A DNA stretch of 64,000 nt from NCBI RefSeq assembly GCF_003286075.1, contig NZ_QLUV01000010.1, positions 62,001 through 126,000 of the forward strand, given 5' to 3'. Made by a program: the position numbers and the translations under genes. This document shows, in pieces, positions 22,783 through 36,833 of the stretch (position 1 is the stretch's first letter; every line of letters begins with the position of its first letter). This DNA is from Paracoccus endophyticus (GTDB taxonomy: Bacteria > Pseudomonadota > Alphaproteobacteria > Rhodobacterales > Rhodobacteraceae). The notes beneath the pieces are model-generated. The model saw only the letters and a list, made by a program, of their open reading frames with translations. It did not search any database and had not been told where the DNA came from.

Positions 22783-24597
22783 ATGGCGCGCGCACCCCTT
22801 CTGCAACTGACCGGCATTTCGCTGACCTTCGGCGGCAATCCCGTTTTCGACGACCTGTCGCTGACCGTCCAGCCCGGCGACCGCGTGGCCCTGGTCGGCC
22901 GCAACGGGTCTGGCAAGTCCACCCTGATGAAGGTGATGGCGGGCCTCGTCGAGCCGGACCGGGGCGAGGTGATCGTGCCGGTGGGCACGACCGTTGGCTA
23001 CATGGAGCAGGACCCCGACCTGTCGGGCTTTGCCACGCTGGGCGAGTTTGCCGCAGCCGGCCTGCCCCTGGGCGAGGATTATCGCGTGGCGATGGCGGCC
23101 GAGGGGCTGAAGTTCGACCCCGACCGCCCGGTCGCCACCGCCTCGGGCGGCGAGCGGCGCCGCGCGGCGCTGGCCCGGCTGCTGGCCCAGGCGCCGGAAC
23201 TGATGCTGCTGGACGAGCCGACGAACCACCTGGACATCGAGGCGATCGGCTGGCTCGAGGAACAGCTGTCCGACAGTCGCACGGCCTTTGTCCTGATCTC
23301 GCACGACCGCGCCTTTCTGCGCCGCCTGACGCGGGCAACCCTGTGGATCGACCGGGGCGAGGTGCGCCGGCAGGAGCGCGGCTTCGACGGCTTCGAGGAG
23401 TGGCGCGAGGCCACCTGGGCCGCCGAGGACGAGGCCCGCCACAAGCTGGATCGCAAGATCAAGGCCGAAGGCCGCTGGGCGGTCGAGGGGATCAGCGCCC
23501 GGCGCAAGCGCAACCAGGGCCGCGTTCGGGCGCTGGCTGCCCTGCGCGCCGAGCGGGCGGGCCAGATCCGCCGCCAGGGAACGGCCGCGATGGCGCTGGA
23601 GTCGGGGACCCAGTCGGGCAAGCGGGTGATCGAGGCCAAGGGCATCTCGAAGGCGTTCGGCGACCGGGTGATCCTGCATCCGTTCGATCTGCGCGTGCAG
23701 CGCGGCGACCGCATCGCCTTTGTCGGTCCGAACGGCGCGGGCAAGACCACGCTGATCAAGATGCTGACCGGAGAGATCGCGCCCGACACCGGCACCGTGG
23801 CGCATGGCACGAACCTTGAGGTCGCCGTCTTCGATCAGGCGCGCGCCGCGATCGACGACACGGTGTCGCTGTGGGATGCGCTGACGGGGGACCCGGCCAT
23901 GCGCGTCAGCGGCCGGTCGGATCAGGTGATGGTCCGCGGCCAGCCCAAGCACGTCATTGCCTATCTCAAGGATTTCCTGTTCGACGACGCGCAGGCCCGC
24001 GCGCCGGTCGGCAGCCTGTCGGGCGGCGAAAAGGCGCGGCTGCTGCTGGCGCGGATCATGGCGCGGCCGTCGAACCTGCTGGTGCTGGACGAGCCGACGA
24101 ACGACCTGGACATCGAGACGCTGGACCTGCTGCAGGACATCCTGGGCGATTACGACGGCACCGTGCTGCTGGTCAGCCACGACCGCGACTTCATCGACCG
24201 CGTGGCGGACACGACCGTCGCCATGGAGGGCGATGGCCGCGCCGTGGTCTATGCCGGTGGATGGACCGATTACCGCGCCCAGCGGGGTGAGGACGCCCCC
24301 GAGGCTGACGCGGCCGAGGCGCGGCCCGCCGCCGCACGGCCCGCCCCGGCGCGCGGCGCGCCCGGGCGCGGGGGCCTGAGCTTCACCGAGCGGCACCGGC
24401 TCGAGTCGCTGCCCGACGTGATCGCGCGTCTTGAGGCCGAGATCGCCAGGCTGACCGATTTCCTGGCCGATCCACAGCTGTTCGCCACCGCCCCCGCCAA
24501 GTTCGCCAAGGCCTCTGCCGCGCTGGCCGAACGCCAGCAGGCCCTGGCCGCCGCCGAGGAGGAATGGCTGGCGCTGGCGGAACGGGCCGAGGCCTGA
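22783..24597 (+). CDS. uup: ABC-F ATPase Uup
   Basis: A 604-residue soluble ABC-F protein with two nucleotide-binding domains. Domain 1 has Walker A GRNGSGKST, signature ASGGERRR and Walker B LLDEPTNHLDIE; domain 2 has GPNGAGKTT, LSGGEKAR and LDEPTNDLDIE. A charged linker lies between them (residues about 225-285). An Ala/Pro-rich segment (EARPAAARPAPARG) leads into a C-terminal coiled coil, the mark of the Uup subgroup. Uup acts on ribosomes and on DNA branch stability; it has no membrane domain. Confidence 0.93.
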   Translation: MARAPLLQLTGISLTFGGNPVFDDLSLTVQPGDRVALVGRNGSGKSTLMKVMAGLVEPDRGEVIVPVGTTVGYMEQDPDLSGFATLGEFAAAGLPLGEDYRVAMAAEGLKFDPDRPVATASGGERRRAALARLLAQAPELMLLDEPTNHLDIEAIGWLEEQLSDSRTAFVLISHDRAFLRRLTRATLWIDRGEVRRQERGFDGFEEWREATWAAEDEARHKLDRKIKAEGRWAVEGISARRKRNQGRVRALAALRAERAGQIRRQGTAAMALESGTQSGKRVIEAKGISKAFGDRVILHPFDLRVQRGDRIAFVGPNGAGKTTLIKMLTGEIAPDTGTVAHGTNLEVAVFDQARAAIDDTVSLWDALTGDPAMRVSGRSDQVMVRGQPKHVIAYLKDFLFDDAQARAPVGSLSGGEKARLLLARIMARPSNLLVLDEPTNDLDIETLDLLQDILGDYDGTVLLVSHDRDFIDRVADTTVAMEGDGRAVVYAGGWTDYRAQRGEDAPEADAAEARPAAARPAPARGAPGRGGLSFTERHRLESLPDVIARLEAEIARLTDFLADPQLFATAPAKFAKASAALAERQQALAAAEEEWLALAERAEA

Positions 24598-24709
24598 CGC
24601 CGCCCGCGCAGGGCCGCGGTGGTGACGGCTGGCGTGCCGCACAGGTCTTTCCGGCTGGCGCATCCATCCCGCGCGCCCCATCCTGAAGACCGGCACGACG
24701 GGGGATGGC

Positions 24710-25777
24710 ATGGGCGCGCTTGACGGACTTCGCATCGTGGAAATCGCGGGCCTTGGTCCGACGCCCTTTGCGGCCATGTGGCTGGCCGAACACGGGGCCG
24801 AGGTGATCCGCGTGACCCGGCCGGGTGCCCGTCACGTGCTTGGGCTGGACCGCGACGTGCTGGACCGGGGCCGCGACTGGGTCGAGCTTGACCTGAAATC
24901 CGACGACGGCCGCGCCGCCGTGCGCGCGCTGATCGGCCAGGCGGATGCGCTGATCGAAGGCATGCGCCCCGGCGTGATGGAGCGGCTGGGCCTGGGCCCG
25001 GGCGACTTTCCCGACAACCCGCGGCTCGTCTATGGCCGCATGACAGGCTGGGGCCAGACGGGGCCGCTGGCCCATTCGGCGGGCCATGACCTGACCTATC
25101 TGGCGATCACGGGCGCGCTGCATGCGATCGGTCCCGCCGACCACCCGGTGCCGCCGCTGAACCTGCTGGGCGATTTCGCGGGCGGGTCGATGTATCTGGT
25201 GGCGGGCATGCTGGCCGCGATGCTGTCGGCGGCGCGCACGGGCCGCGGACAGGTGGTTGACGCCGCCATAAGCGACGGGGTCGTCCATCTGATGGCGATG
25301 ATATCCGGGATGCGGCTGGCCGGCCGGTGGGACGACCGGCGCGGCGCAAACCTGCTGGACGGCAACTGCCCGTTCTATACCTGCTATCCCTGTGCCGACG
25401 GTCGTCACCTGGCCGTCGGTGCGATCGAGCCGCAGTTCTGGGCCGAGCTGCTTGCGCGCCTGGGGCTTGACGCGGCGGCGCTGCCCGACCGCATGGACGT
25501 GGCGAACTGGCCCGCGCTGCGCGCCGTGCTGGGATCGGCGATCGCCCTGCGGACCCGGGACAACTGGGCTGCCGTGTTGGAGGGGACCGACGCCTGCGCG
25601 GCCCCGGTGCTGTCGATCGACGAGGCCCCGCACCATCCCCATGCCGTGGCCCGCGCCGCCTTTGCGCAGGGCGAGCCCGCGCCGGCGCCCCGGCTGTCGG
25701 CGACGGCGGCTGCGCTGCGCGCGGGCCGCCCGATCGCACCCACCGAGGCCCTGGCGCGCTGGGGCGCCGGGACCTGA
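24710..25777 (+). CDS. CaiB/BaiF CoA-transferase family protein (AMACR-like)
   Basis: A 355-residue family III CoA-transferase. The opening [20 protein letters not shown], the block [13 protein letters not shown] and the following [14 protein letters not shown] match alpha-methylacyl-CoA racemase and its relatives. The Asp in the HDL block and the downstream [10 protein letters not shown] loop are typical active-site elements. Whether it racemises 2-methylacyl-CoA or transfers CoA is not decided. It is somewhat short (AMACR is about 360-380). No neighbouring pathway genes help. Confidence 0.82.
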   Translation: MGALDGLRIVEIAGLGPTPFAAMWLAEHGAEVIRVTRPGARHVLGLDRDVLDRGRDWVELDLKSDDGRAAVRALIGQADALIEGMRPGVMERLGLGPGDFPDNPRLVYGRMTGWGQTGPLAHSAGHDLTYLAITGALHAIGPADHPVPPLNLLGDFAGGSMYLVAGMLAAMLSAARTGRGQVVDAAISDGVVHLMAMISGMRLAGRWDDRRGANLLDGNCPFYTCYPCADGRHLAVGAIEPQFWAELLARLGLDAAALPDRMDVANWPALRAVLGSAIALRTRDNWAAVLEGTDACAAPVLSIDEAPHHPHAVARAAFAQGEPAPAPRLSATAAALRAGRPIAPTEALARWGAGT

Positions 25778-25807
25778 ACGGCGCCATCCCGCGCGCGGGC
25801 GCGGATG

Positions 25808-25836
25808 TTGACTTTGCGCCCCGGATGCGGCATAGC
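25808..25836 (+). promoter_or_regulatory. Probable rplU-rpmA promoter
   Basis: TTGACT (25808-25813) and CATAGC (25831-25836) are 17 bases apart, about 150 bases upstream of rplU. The -35 is near consensus. The long leader may carry autoregulatory structure but I could not define one. Confidence 0.5.
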
Positions 25837-25983
25837 CCCGCGACCGGCAGGGCATCCGCCTTTGACCGGACATTCATGTTCACACCACCCCATGGCGGGT
25901 GCGCTGTCCGAGGCGGGCCGAAGGCCCTGGAACACCCGGCAACCGGGGGCCACAGGACGCGGCAGAAGAAAGAGAACGACACG

Positions 25984-26445
25984 ATGTTCGCAGTCCTCAA
26001 GACGGGCGGCAAGCAGTACCGGGTTCAACCCGGCGACGTGCTGCGCGTCGAGAAGCTGGACGCCGAAGCCGGCGACAAGGTCCAGTTCAACGACATTCTG
26101 ATGATCGGCTCGACCATCGGGGCACCGATGGTGGCCGGTGCGGGCGTGGTGGCCGAGGTCATCGACACCATCAAGGCCGACAAGGTCATCACCTTCCACA
26201 AGCGCCGCCGCAAGCATTCGTCGCAGCGCACCCGCGGCCATCGCCAGCAACTGACTCTGCTGCGCGTGACCGAGCTGCTGGAATCGGGCGCGGACGCCTC
26301 GTCCGTCAAGACCGCCGTCGGCGCGCGCCTGGCGCGCGTGGCCGAGCATGGCTCGGTCGGCGCGGCCCCGGTTGCGGCGCAGGCCTCGGCCAAGCCCGTC
26401 AAGAAGCAGCCGGCGACCACGGTCGCCGAAGTTCAGGAGGCCTGA
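25984..26445 (+). CDS. rplU: 50S ribosomal protein bL21
   Basis: A 153-residue bL21 with the canonical start [14 protein letters not shown] and the conserved [18 protein letters not shown] loop. It is longer than the usual 102-105 residues: about 50 extra C-terminal residues, rich in Ala, Val and Lys ([19 protein letters not shown]), an extension common in alphaproteobacteria. Start ATG 25984 is set by homology. rpmA follows three bases after the stop. Confidence 0.97.
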   Translation: MFAVLKTGGKQYRVQPGDVLRVEKLDAEAGDKVQFNDILMIGSTIGAPMVAGAGVVAEVIDTIKADKVITFHKRRRKHSSQRTRGHRQQLTLLRVTELLESGADASSVKTAVGARLARVAEHGSVGAAPVAAQASAKPVKKQPATTVAEVQEA

Positions 26446-26448
26446 GTC

Positions 26449-26718
26449 ATGGCTCACAAGAAAGCAGGCGGCTCGTCCCGGAACGGCCGCGATTCCGCGG
26501 GTCGCCGGCTGGGCGTCAAGCTGTTCGGCGGCCAGAAGGCCATTGCCGGCAACATCATCGTCCGCCAGCGCGGCACCACCTGGTGGCCGGGCCAGAACGT
26601 CGGGATGGGCCGCGACCACACGCTGTTTGCGCTGGTCGATGGCCATGTGACCTTCCGCAAGGGGCTGAAGGGGCGGACCTTCATCTCGGTCCAGCCCGCG
26701 GCGATCGCAGCAGAATAA
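26449..26718 (+). CDS. rpmA: 50S ribosomal protein bL27
   Basis: An 89-residue bL27 with the N terminus [16 protein letters not shown], whose flexible tail reaches the peptidyl-transferase centre, and the signature [11 protein letters not shown]. It follows rplU in one operon. No N-terminal cleavage extension like that of Firmicutes is present. Confidence 0.97.
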   Translation: MAHKKAGGSSRNGRDSAGRRLGVKLFGGQKAIAGNIIVRQRGTTWWPGQNVGMGRDHTLFALVDGHVTFRKGLKGRTFISVQPAAIAAE

Positions 26719-26741
26719 GCCGGTCTCGTACAGCAAAGGCG

Positions 26742-26770
26742 CAGGGGGATCGGTTCGGCCGGTCCCCCTG
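26742..26770 (+). terminator. Hairpin between rpmA and the GNAT gene, no U-tract
   Basis: A 12-base stem (CAGGGGGATCGG against CCGGTCCCCCTG, one T-G wobble) encloses the loop TTCGG. No run of T follows, so it may be an RNA-stabilising or partially terminating hairpin in the operon and not a classical terminator. Confidence 0.4.
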
Positions 26771-26829
26771 ATCACATTCCGGCGGCGCCAGCCGTCGCCG
26801 TCCAGCCGCGATCCCGGAGGAGGAGACCG

Positions 26830-27420
26830 ATGGCCCTGACGACATCCGCCGAGGCGCGCGCATTGCGCGCGACAGGCGTTCCCGCTGACGCGGCCAACGC
26901 GCCCCAGCCCGAGATTCCCGCCGGCCGCTTTCTGCTGCGGCCGCTGCGCCGGTCCGACGAGGGGCTGATCCAGCATTACACCGCCGACCGCCGCCTGGCG
27001 CAGGGCACGCGCGCCATACCCCACCCGCTGCCCCCGGGCGCCGCCGCCGCCTATGTCGCGCGGGCGTCCGCGCCCGACCGGGTCGAGGACGTGTGGGCCA
27101 TCGACGGCACCGAATCCGGGCTGGGCGAACTGGTCGGCGTGGTGTCGCTGACCCGGCTGGAGGACGCGCAATCCGAGCTTGGCTTCTGGATCGGCGCCGG
27201 GTTCTGGAACACGGGCTTTGCGACCGAGGCGGTCCAGGCCCTGGTCGCCGCCAACCCCCATGGCGCCCGCACCCTGTTCGCCGAGGCGTTCCAGGACAAC
27301 CCGAGCTCTGCCAAGGTGCTGACGAACGCGGGGTTTTCCTATCTGGGCGATGCGGAAAGCTGGTCGGTGGCGCGCAATGCGCGGGTGCCGACCTGGACCT
27401 ATCTGCGCCTGATGGGCTGA
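26830..27420 (+). CDS. GNAT family N-acetyltransferase (RimJ/RimL-like)
   Basis: A 196-residue acetyltransferase whose body resembles RimJ/RimL-type GNATs: FLLRPLRRSDEGLI at the first strand, LGFWIGAGFWNTGFATEAVQAL for the acetyl-CoA-binding region, and NPSSAKVLTNAGF for the last part of the fold. It starts behind GGAGGAGGAGA (26816-26826), a strong ribosome-binding site. Its place directly after rplU-rpmA is often seen in Rhodobacterales and suggests a ribosome- or translation-linked substrate, but this is inference. Confidence 0.87.
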   Translation: MALTTSAEARALRATGVPADAANAPQPEIPAGRFLLRPLRRSDEGLIQHYTADRRLAQGTRAIPHPLPPGAAAAYVARASAPDRVEDVWAIDGTESGLGELVGVVSLTRLEDAQSELGFWIGAGFWNTGFATEAVQALVAANPHGARTLFAEAFQDNPSSAKVLTNAGFSYLGDAESWSVARNARVPTWTYLRLMG

Positions 27421-27459
27421 GGGGGGCGCGGGGGCCCGCCCCGGCCGCGCCGCCTGGGG

Positions 27460-27996
27460 TCAGTTCCGCAGCGTAACCGCGTTCCCCGCCCCGGCCACGA
27501 CGACGCCGGTGATCGCCGCAAGCTCGGCGTGGCTGACCGCCACGGCCGCCGTCAGCGTGTCGGGACCCGGCCGCGCGGGCGTCGCGGCCAGGGCCGACTC
27601 TGCCAGCGGCGGCGAGGCGACCAGCCGCAGCCGCAGCACTCCGTCCGCGTCGGGGCGCAACTGCCCCTCGGGCTGCGGGGTTTCAGTGACCAGCGCGGCA
27701 TCCCACCAGCCCTGGGTGGCGGGCAGGGCCGTCACGACCAGCAGCCGGCCTTCGACCAGCGGCTCCCATCGGGCCGAGAGGATCTGCGCCACCGGCGCGC
27801 GCGGGTCCGCGCGTCCATAGCCCTTGGCGGGCTCAAGCGTCTGCGGCCCCCGCGGGCCGGCCCCCATGCCCAGCCATGTCCGCGGGTTCCAACTGCTGTC
27901 ACCCCTGCCGCAGCCCGCCAGCGTCAGCGCCGCACAGGCGATCAGCAGGGCCGGCGTGAGGGGCGACCGGCGTCTGGTCGGCGCGGTTCGGGTCAT
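27460..27996 (-). CDS. Predicted lipoprotein of unknown function
   Basis: A 178-residue protein with an Arg-rich N terminus, a hydrophobic stretch ending in the lipobox LAGC (Cys29), then SSWNPRTWLGMG and a soluble domain with no motif I can name. Trp-rich WNPRTWLG after the lipobox and a C-terminal AVTLRN are the most distinctive parts. It is divergent from sufE, with 141 bases between. Similar lipoproteins appear in other Rhodobacterales, from memory only. Confidence 0.65.
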   Translation of the reverse strand: MTRTAPTRRRSPLTPALLIACAALTLAGCGRGDSSWNPRTWLGMGAGPRGPQTLEPAKGYGRADPRAPVAQILSARWEPLVEGRLLVVTALPATQGWWDAALVTETPQPEGQLRPDADGVLRLRLVASPPLAESALAATPARPGPDTLTAAVAVSHAELAAITGVVVAGAGNAVTLRN

Positions 27997-28137
27997 GCGG
28001 GCGGCCTTTCCAATAAGCGTCGCCGTCCCTGTTAGGCGATCCGCGCCGCACCCGGAAGGGGGCGCTTTGACCTTGCCGCCGCCAAGGGATATCCCCGGCA
28101 ACTGCGAGCCGCCGCCGCAAGAACGAAAGGACCCGAG

Positions 28138-28551
28138 ATGGCCACCCCCGCCTTCGAGGAGATTGCCGAGACCTTCGCCTTTCTGGACGACTGGGAGGAC
28201 CGGTACCGCCACGTGATCGAACTGGGCCGCGCCATGCCCCCGATGGACCCTGCGCTGCACGTCCCCGCCACCAAGGTCGAGGGCTGCGCCAGCCAGGTGT
28301 GGATCATGCCGCGAATCGAGGATGGCACCTTCGATTTTCAGGGCGACAGCGACGCGCTGATCGTGCGCGGCCTGATCGCCGTGCTGCACGCGCTGTATTC
28401 CGGTCTGCCCGTCGCCCAGGTGCCAGCCGTGGACGCCCCGGCCGAACTGGCCCGGCTGGGGCTGGACGCGCATCTGTCGGCGCAGCGGTCGAACGGCGTG
28501 CGCGCGATGGTCGGCCGCATCCGCGAATCCGCGGCGGCGGCGGCAAGCTGA
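28138..28551 (+). CDS. sufE: Cysteine desulfuration protein SufE
   Basis: A 137-residue SufE that accepts sulfane sulfur from the cysteine desulfurase SufS and passes it on for Fe-S cluster assembly. The acceptor Cys50 is in KVEGCASQVW, and FLDDWEDRYRHVIELGR is the family N-terminal helix. The ATG follows GAAAGG. It stands away from a suf operon, as is common in alphaproteobacteria. Confidence 0.93.
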   Translation: MATPAFEEIAETFAFLDDWEDRYRHVIELGRAMPPMDPALHVPATKVEGCASQVWIMPRIEDGTFDFQGDSDALIVRGLIAVLHALYSGLPVAQVPAVDAPAELARLGLDAHLSAQRSNGVRAMVGRIRESAAAAAS

Positions 28552-28612
28552 GCGGCACGGCGCCGCTCTGCCGGGCCGGTGCCGCATGTGGGCGCCGGTC
28601 CGGGCCGCGGAT

Positions 28613-29179
28613 TTATGCCGAGACCGGCGCCGGCGCGGTCTCGGCCAGTGCCTTGTCGATCGCGGCCAGCAGGCGCGGGTCCTCGGCCGTGACGTCGGGT
28701 GCGAAACGGCCGACCACGCGGCCATCGCGGCCGATCAGGAACTTCTCGAAATTCCACAGCACCTCGGGCGCGGTATTGGTCTGGATGCCATGGCCCGCCA
28801 GCCGCTGCCGCATCGGCCCGTCGCCCTCGGCCTCGGGGCGGGTGGCGACCAGCGCCGCATAGACCGGATGCTTGTCCGGCCCTGACACGGTGGCCTTGGC
28901 GGCAAGGGGAAACGTCACGTCATAGGTTGTGGCGCAGAACGCGGCGATCTCGGCGTCGGTGCCGGGTTCCTGGCCCAGAAAGTCGTTCGAGGGCACGGCG
29001 AGCACCCGCAGCCCCGCGGCCTGCCGGTCGCGCCACAGCCGCTCCAGCCCCGCATACTGCGGCGTCAGCCCGCATTTCGAGGCCACGTTGACCATCAGGA
29101 CCACCTCGCCCCGCAGATCGTTCAGGGTCAGGTCGGACCCGTCGTTCATCCGCAACGGGATGTTGCCCATGTCGTTCAT
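28613..29179 (-). CDS. Glutathione peroxidase-family thiol peroxidase
   Basis: A 188-residue peroxidase. The peroxidatic Cys36 lies in [12 protein letters not shown]; Gln70 (FLGQEPG) and the Trp/Asn of LWNFEKFL complete the catalytic tetrad. A second Cys at 82 (AAFCATTY) is in the usual position of the resolving cysteine in thioredoxin-dependent members, so it likely uses thioredoxin. It is coupled to mnmA by an ATGA overlap. Confidence 0.92.
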   Translation of the reverse strand: MNDMGNIPLRMNDGSDLTLNDLRGEVVLMVNVASKCGLTPQYAGLERLWRDRQAAGLRVLAVPSNDFLGQEPGTDAEIAAFCATTYDVTFPLAAKATVSGPDKHPVYAALVATRPEAEGDGPMRQRLAGHGIQTNTAPEVLWNFEKFLIGRDGRVVGRFAPDVTAEDPRLLAAIDKALAETAPAPVSA

Positions 29180-30339
29180 CGCCGCACCTCTTTCGCCGTG
29201 ATCCAGCCGCCACCCAGGACGCGGGTCGCGCCGGGTTCGTAAAACACGCAGGCCTGTCCGGGGCTGACCCCTTCCTCGGGGGTCAGCAGCTCGACATGCG
29301 CGGTCGTGGCGCCGGTCGGCCGCAGCAGGGCGGGCACCGGCGGGCGGGTAGAGCGCACCCGCACCGCGACGCTGCGTTCGGCCACGTCGGTCAGCGCACC
29401 GTCGCCCAGCCAGTTGACCTCGGCCACGGGGATCACCCGCGTCGCCAAGGCCTCGCGGGGGCCCACGACCACGCGGCGTGCGGCCGGGTCCAGGCGAACC
29501 ACGTACAGGGGTGTGTCCAGCCCGCCGATGCCAAGGCCCCGGCGCTGTCCGATGGTATAATGGATCACGCCGCGATGGGTGCCCAGCACCGTGCTGTCCA
29601 TGTCGACGATCTCGCCCGGATCGGCGGCACCGGGCCGCAGCTTCTCGATCACCGCGGCATAGTCGCCGTCCGGGACAAAGCAGATGTCCTGGCTGTCGGG
29701 CTTGTCGGCCACGGCCAGGCCGTGGGCGGCCGCCAGCGCGCGCGTATCGGCCTTGCTGGCCAGTCCGCCCAAGGGAAACCGCAGGAAGTCAAGCTGTTCG
29801 CGGGTGGTCGAGAACAGGAAATAGCTTTGGTCGCGGCCGGGGTCCGCGGCGGCGTGCAGCTCGGCCCCGTGCGGCCCATCGAGGCGGCGGATATAATGCC
29901 CCGTGGCCATGCAGTCCGCGTCCAGGTCGCGCGCGGTCTGCAGCAGGTCGCGGAACTTGACCCGTTCGTTGCAGCGGATGCAGGGCACGGGCGTCGCGCC
30001 CGCCAGATAGGCGTCGGCAAACTCGTCGATGACCGATTCGCGGAAGCGGTTTTCATAGTCCAGGACGTAATGCGGAATGCCGATGCGCTCGGCCACCCGC
30101 CGCGCATCGTGAATGTCCTGCCCGGCGCAGCACGCGCCTATCTTTTTCAGCGCCGCGCCATGGTCGTAAAGCTGCAGCGTGACGCCGATCACGTCATAGC
30201 CCTCGGCCTTCAGCATCGCGGCCACGACCGAACTGTCCACGCCGCCGGACATGGCCACGACGACGCGGGTCTGGGCACAGGGCTTGGCAAAGCCCAGCGA
30301 ATTGGCGGCAAAAGCCGGCAGGGGAGTCTGAACGGTCAC
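29176..30339 (-). CDS. mnmA: tRNA-specific 2-thiouridylase MnmA
   Basis: A 387-residue enzyme that thiolates U34 of Lys, Glu and Gln tRNAs. It shows the PP-loop [12 protein letters not shown], catalytic Cys in the TPVPCIRCN region and the second Cys in [13 protein letters not shown] start at GTG 30339 (residues [10 protein letters not shown] before NSLGFAKP); no ATG lies between the promoter and the PP-loop in this frame, but a later non-ATG start near NSLGF is possible. The downstream peroxidase gene overlaps by four bases. Confidence 0.92.
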   Translation of the reverse strand: MTVQTPLPAFAANSLGFAKPCAQTRVVVAMSGGVDSSVVAAMLKAEGYDVIGVTLQLYDHGAALKKIGACCAGQDIHDARRVAERIGIPHYVLDYENRFRESVIDEFADAYLAGATPVPCIRCNERVKFRDLLQTARDLDADCMATGHYIRRLDGPHGAELHAAADPGRDQSYFLFSTTREQLDFLRFPLGGLASKADTRALAAAHGLAVADKPDSQDICFVPDGDYAAVIEKLRPGAADPGEIVDMDSTVLGTHRGVIHYTIGQRRGLGIGGLDTPLYVVRLDPAARRVVVGPREALATRVIPVAEVNWLGDGALTDVAERSVAVRVRSTRPPVPALLRPTGATTAHVELLTPEEGVSPGQACVFYEPGATRVLGGGWITAKEVRR

Positions 30340-30397
30340 GGGCAATTCCAGCCTGGCGGCACAAGCGGCGCGGGGGTCAGCGCGGCGATTGCGGAAA

Positions 30398-30425
30398 AAT
30401 ATAGGAAAAACGTGGTGGAACGCAA
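30398..30425 (-). promoter_or_regulatory. Promoter of mnmA-gpx
   Basis: Read on the minus strand, TTGCGT (30425-30420) and TATATT (30403-30398) are 16 bases apart. This AT-rich patch stands out in GC-rich surroundings and points toward mnmA, leaving a leader of about 50 bases. Confidence 0.5.
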
Positions 30426-30507
30426 CCCGCCGTGGCGGCAACGTTGACCGGGACTTAAGGTGTTTGTGGAAAGTGGTCTGAACGGGACGCGGGCAAGGGA
30501 GCAGGGA

Positions 30508-30792
30508 ATGTTCGTCAGGAAATCAGCAGGTCCACGCACGGTGACGCTGCCCGACGGCACGATCCTGACGATGGCCGACCTGCCTGCGGCGGATGCGCGC
30601 TGGATCGCCCGGCGCAAGGCCGTCGTGGTGCGCGCGGTCGAGCACGGGCTGCTGGCGCGAGAGGATGCGCTTCGCCGGTACGGGTTGACCGACGAGGAGC
30701 TGGACGGCTGGGCGGCTGCCGTGCATCGGCACGGCCTGGCGGGGCTGAAGGTGACGGCCCTGCAGCAGTTCCGCGGGCATCCACAACTTTGA
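30508..30792 (+). CDS. sciP: CtrA inhibitor SciP (DUF1153)
   Basis: A 94-residue protein of the DUF1153 family. In Caulobacter SciP binds CtrA and blocks its transcriptional activation. The family core [37 protein letters not shown] and the helix-turn-helix-like [17 protein letters not shown] are clear. I use ATG 30508, with the purine-rich AAGGGAGCAGGGA just upstream, which gives the usual [11 protein letters not shown] start. It lies 84 bases upstream of ctrA in the same direction, the conserved arrangement. Confidence 0.92.
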   Translation: MFVRKSAGPRTVTLPDGTILTMADLPAADARWIARRKAVVVRAVEHGLLAREDALRRYGLTDEELDGWAAAVHRHGLAGLKVTALQQFRGHPQL

Positions 30793-30811
30793 CGCGAAAT
30801 CTGTTGACGAA

Positions 30812-30828
30812 TTCACCGGAAATTAACC
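30812..30828 (+). promoter_or_regulatory. Near-consensus CtrA box upstream of ctrA
   Basis: TTCA-N7-TTAACC (30812-30815 and 30823-30828) differs by one base from the CtrA site TTAA-N7-TTAAC. It lies about 50 bases before the ctrA start, suggesting autoregulation as in Caulobacter. Confidence 0.45.
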
Positions 30829-30876
30829 AATTGTCTGCAATGGTCGGCGACAGAACGATTTTCGGAGGAACGGCCC

Positions 30877-36027
<5,151 letters not shown>

Positions 36028-36034
36028 CAGGAAA

Positions 36035-36049
36035 GTTCTTAAAAAGTTC
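36035..36049 (+). promoter_or_regulatory. Perfect alphaproteobacterial LexA box
   Basis: GTTC-TTAAAAA-GTTC is an exact GTTC-N7-GTTC direct repeat, the LexA operator of alphaproteobacteria. It lies 58 bases upstream of the small peptide start, in a rare AT-rich patch. Confidence 0.85.
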
Positions 36050-36072
36050 TTTACAGACTCGCGCCAAAATGA

Positions 36073-36087
36073 GAACAAAGTGGCAAC
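36073..36087 (-). promoter_or_regulatory. Second, one-mismatch LexA half-tandem
   Basis: GAAC-AAAGTGG-CAAC matches the reverse-strand form GAAC-N7-GAAC with one mismatch. Together with the perfect box it would bracket the promoter core between 36050 and 36072. Confidence 0.45.
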
Positions 36088-36107
36088 ATTGTAGTGGAGG
36101 CCACCCG

Positions 36108-36218
36108 ATGAGCCCTTTGACAACCCTGTCCGATGTGATCGCCGATGCCCTGGGCGTCGCGGCCATCTCTGCCGCGACCGTCGCGGCGCTGTGGCTGCCG
36201 GCCCTGACAGCCGCCTGA
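36108..36218 (+). CDS. 36-residue hydrophobic peptide under LexA control (SidA-like by architecture)
   Basis: A small frame with ATG 36108 and ribosome-binding site TGGAGG (36095-36100). The peptide begins MSPLTTLSDVIADALG and continues as one hydrophobic helix (about residues 14-36, containing AAISAATVAALWLPAL). It carries two Asp and no Lys or Arg. A perfect LexA box stands upstream and an intrinsic terminator downstream, so the unit is monocistronic. In Caulobacter the SOS-induced 29-residue inner-membrane peptide SidA blocks division through FtsW and FtsN. Sequence identity to SidA cannot be judged here; the resemblance is in size, membrane nature and control. Confidence 0.7.
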   Translation: MSPLTTLSDVIADALGVAAISAATVAALWLPALTAA

Positions 36219-36295
36219 TTTCCGTCCTGCCCCGCGTTGCCCCCGCGATCCCGCCTGATCGCGACGCCGTCCCTCGGCATTGGTCACGCGCACCT

Positions 36296-36325
36296 GGCCG
36301 ACCCGTCCCCCGGGTCGGCCTTTTT
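36296..36325 (+). terminator. Strong intrinsic terminator after the LexA-controlled peptide
   Basis: Perfect 9-base stem GGCCGACCC / GGGTCGGCC (36296-36304 and 36312-36320) with a 7-base loop, followed by TTTTT. It ends on the stop codon of the convergent Fe-S scaffold gene. Confidence 0.9.
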
Positions 36326-36753
36326 CATGCGCCGGCGGCCTCGGCCGCGGCCTCCCACGCCAGCAGGATCGAGGCATGGCGGTTCGGAAAATCCCGTGCG
36401 GCCATCAATGCATCCGCCCCGGCAAACGGCCCGTCCGGTGCCGGGCCGGCCTGGGTCAGCATTGCGCGCAGGCGGTCGCGGGCCGCCGCCAGTTCGGCCG
36501 GGGTGCGCCCGATCACCCCTGTGCCCAGCACGGCGGCTGAGGCCTGCCCCAGGGCGCAGGCCCGCACCTCTTGCGCGAACTCGGCCACCCGCCCATCGGC
36601 AAGAACGACATGCGCGGTGATCGTCGACCCGCATTGCGGCGAGCGGCGCGTCGCCGTGCCCGTCGGCTTGGCAAGGCGCCCCAGATGCGGGATGTCGGCG
36701 GCCAGCGCCAGCAGGCGGCGCGAATACAGTGCCATCAGATCGTCGTCGGCCAT
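36325..36753 (-). CDS. NifU/IscU-like Fe-S scaffold protein with a missing third cysteine
   Basis: A 142-residue protein with the IscU/NifU N-terminal fold. Two of the three scaffold cysteines are present: one in SPQCGSTI and one in RACALGQASAAV. Where the third would be, near the C-terminal helix, the sequence reads PNRHASILLAW without Cys. Such proteins are common in Rhodobacterales next to hisI. It may transfer or sense clusters instead of building them. The start ATG 36753 (MADDDLMALYS) is preferred to one ten codons upstream. Convergent with the small peptide gene and divergent from hisI. Confidence 0.75.
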   Translation of the reverse strand: MADDDLMALYSRRLLALAADIPHLGRLAKPTGTATRRSPQCGSTITAHVVLADGRVAEFAQEVRACALGQASAAVLGTGVIGRTPAELAAARDRLRAMLTQAGPAPDGPFAGADALMAARDFPNRHASILLAWEAAAEAAGA

Positions 36754-36833
36754 GGCGGTCCCCGGCTGTCCCGCGGCTTTCACGCGCCCCGTTGCGCCGT
36801 TAGATAGGCACGACAGCGCGAAAGGAAAACCCG

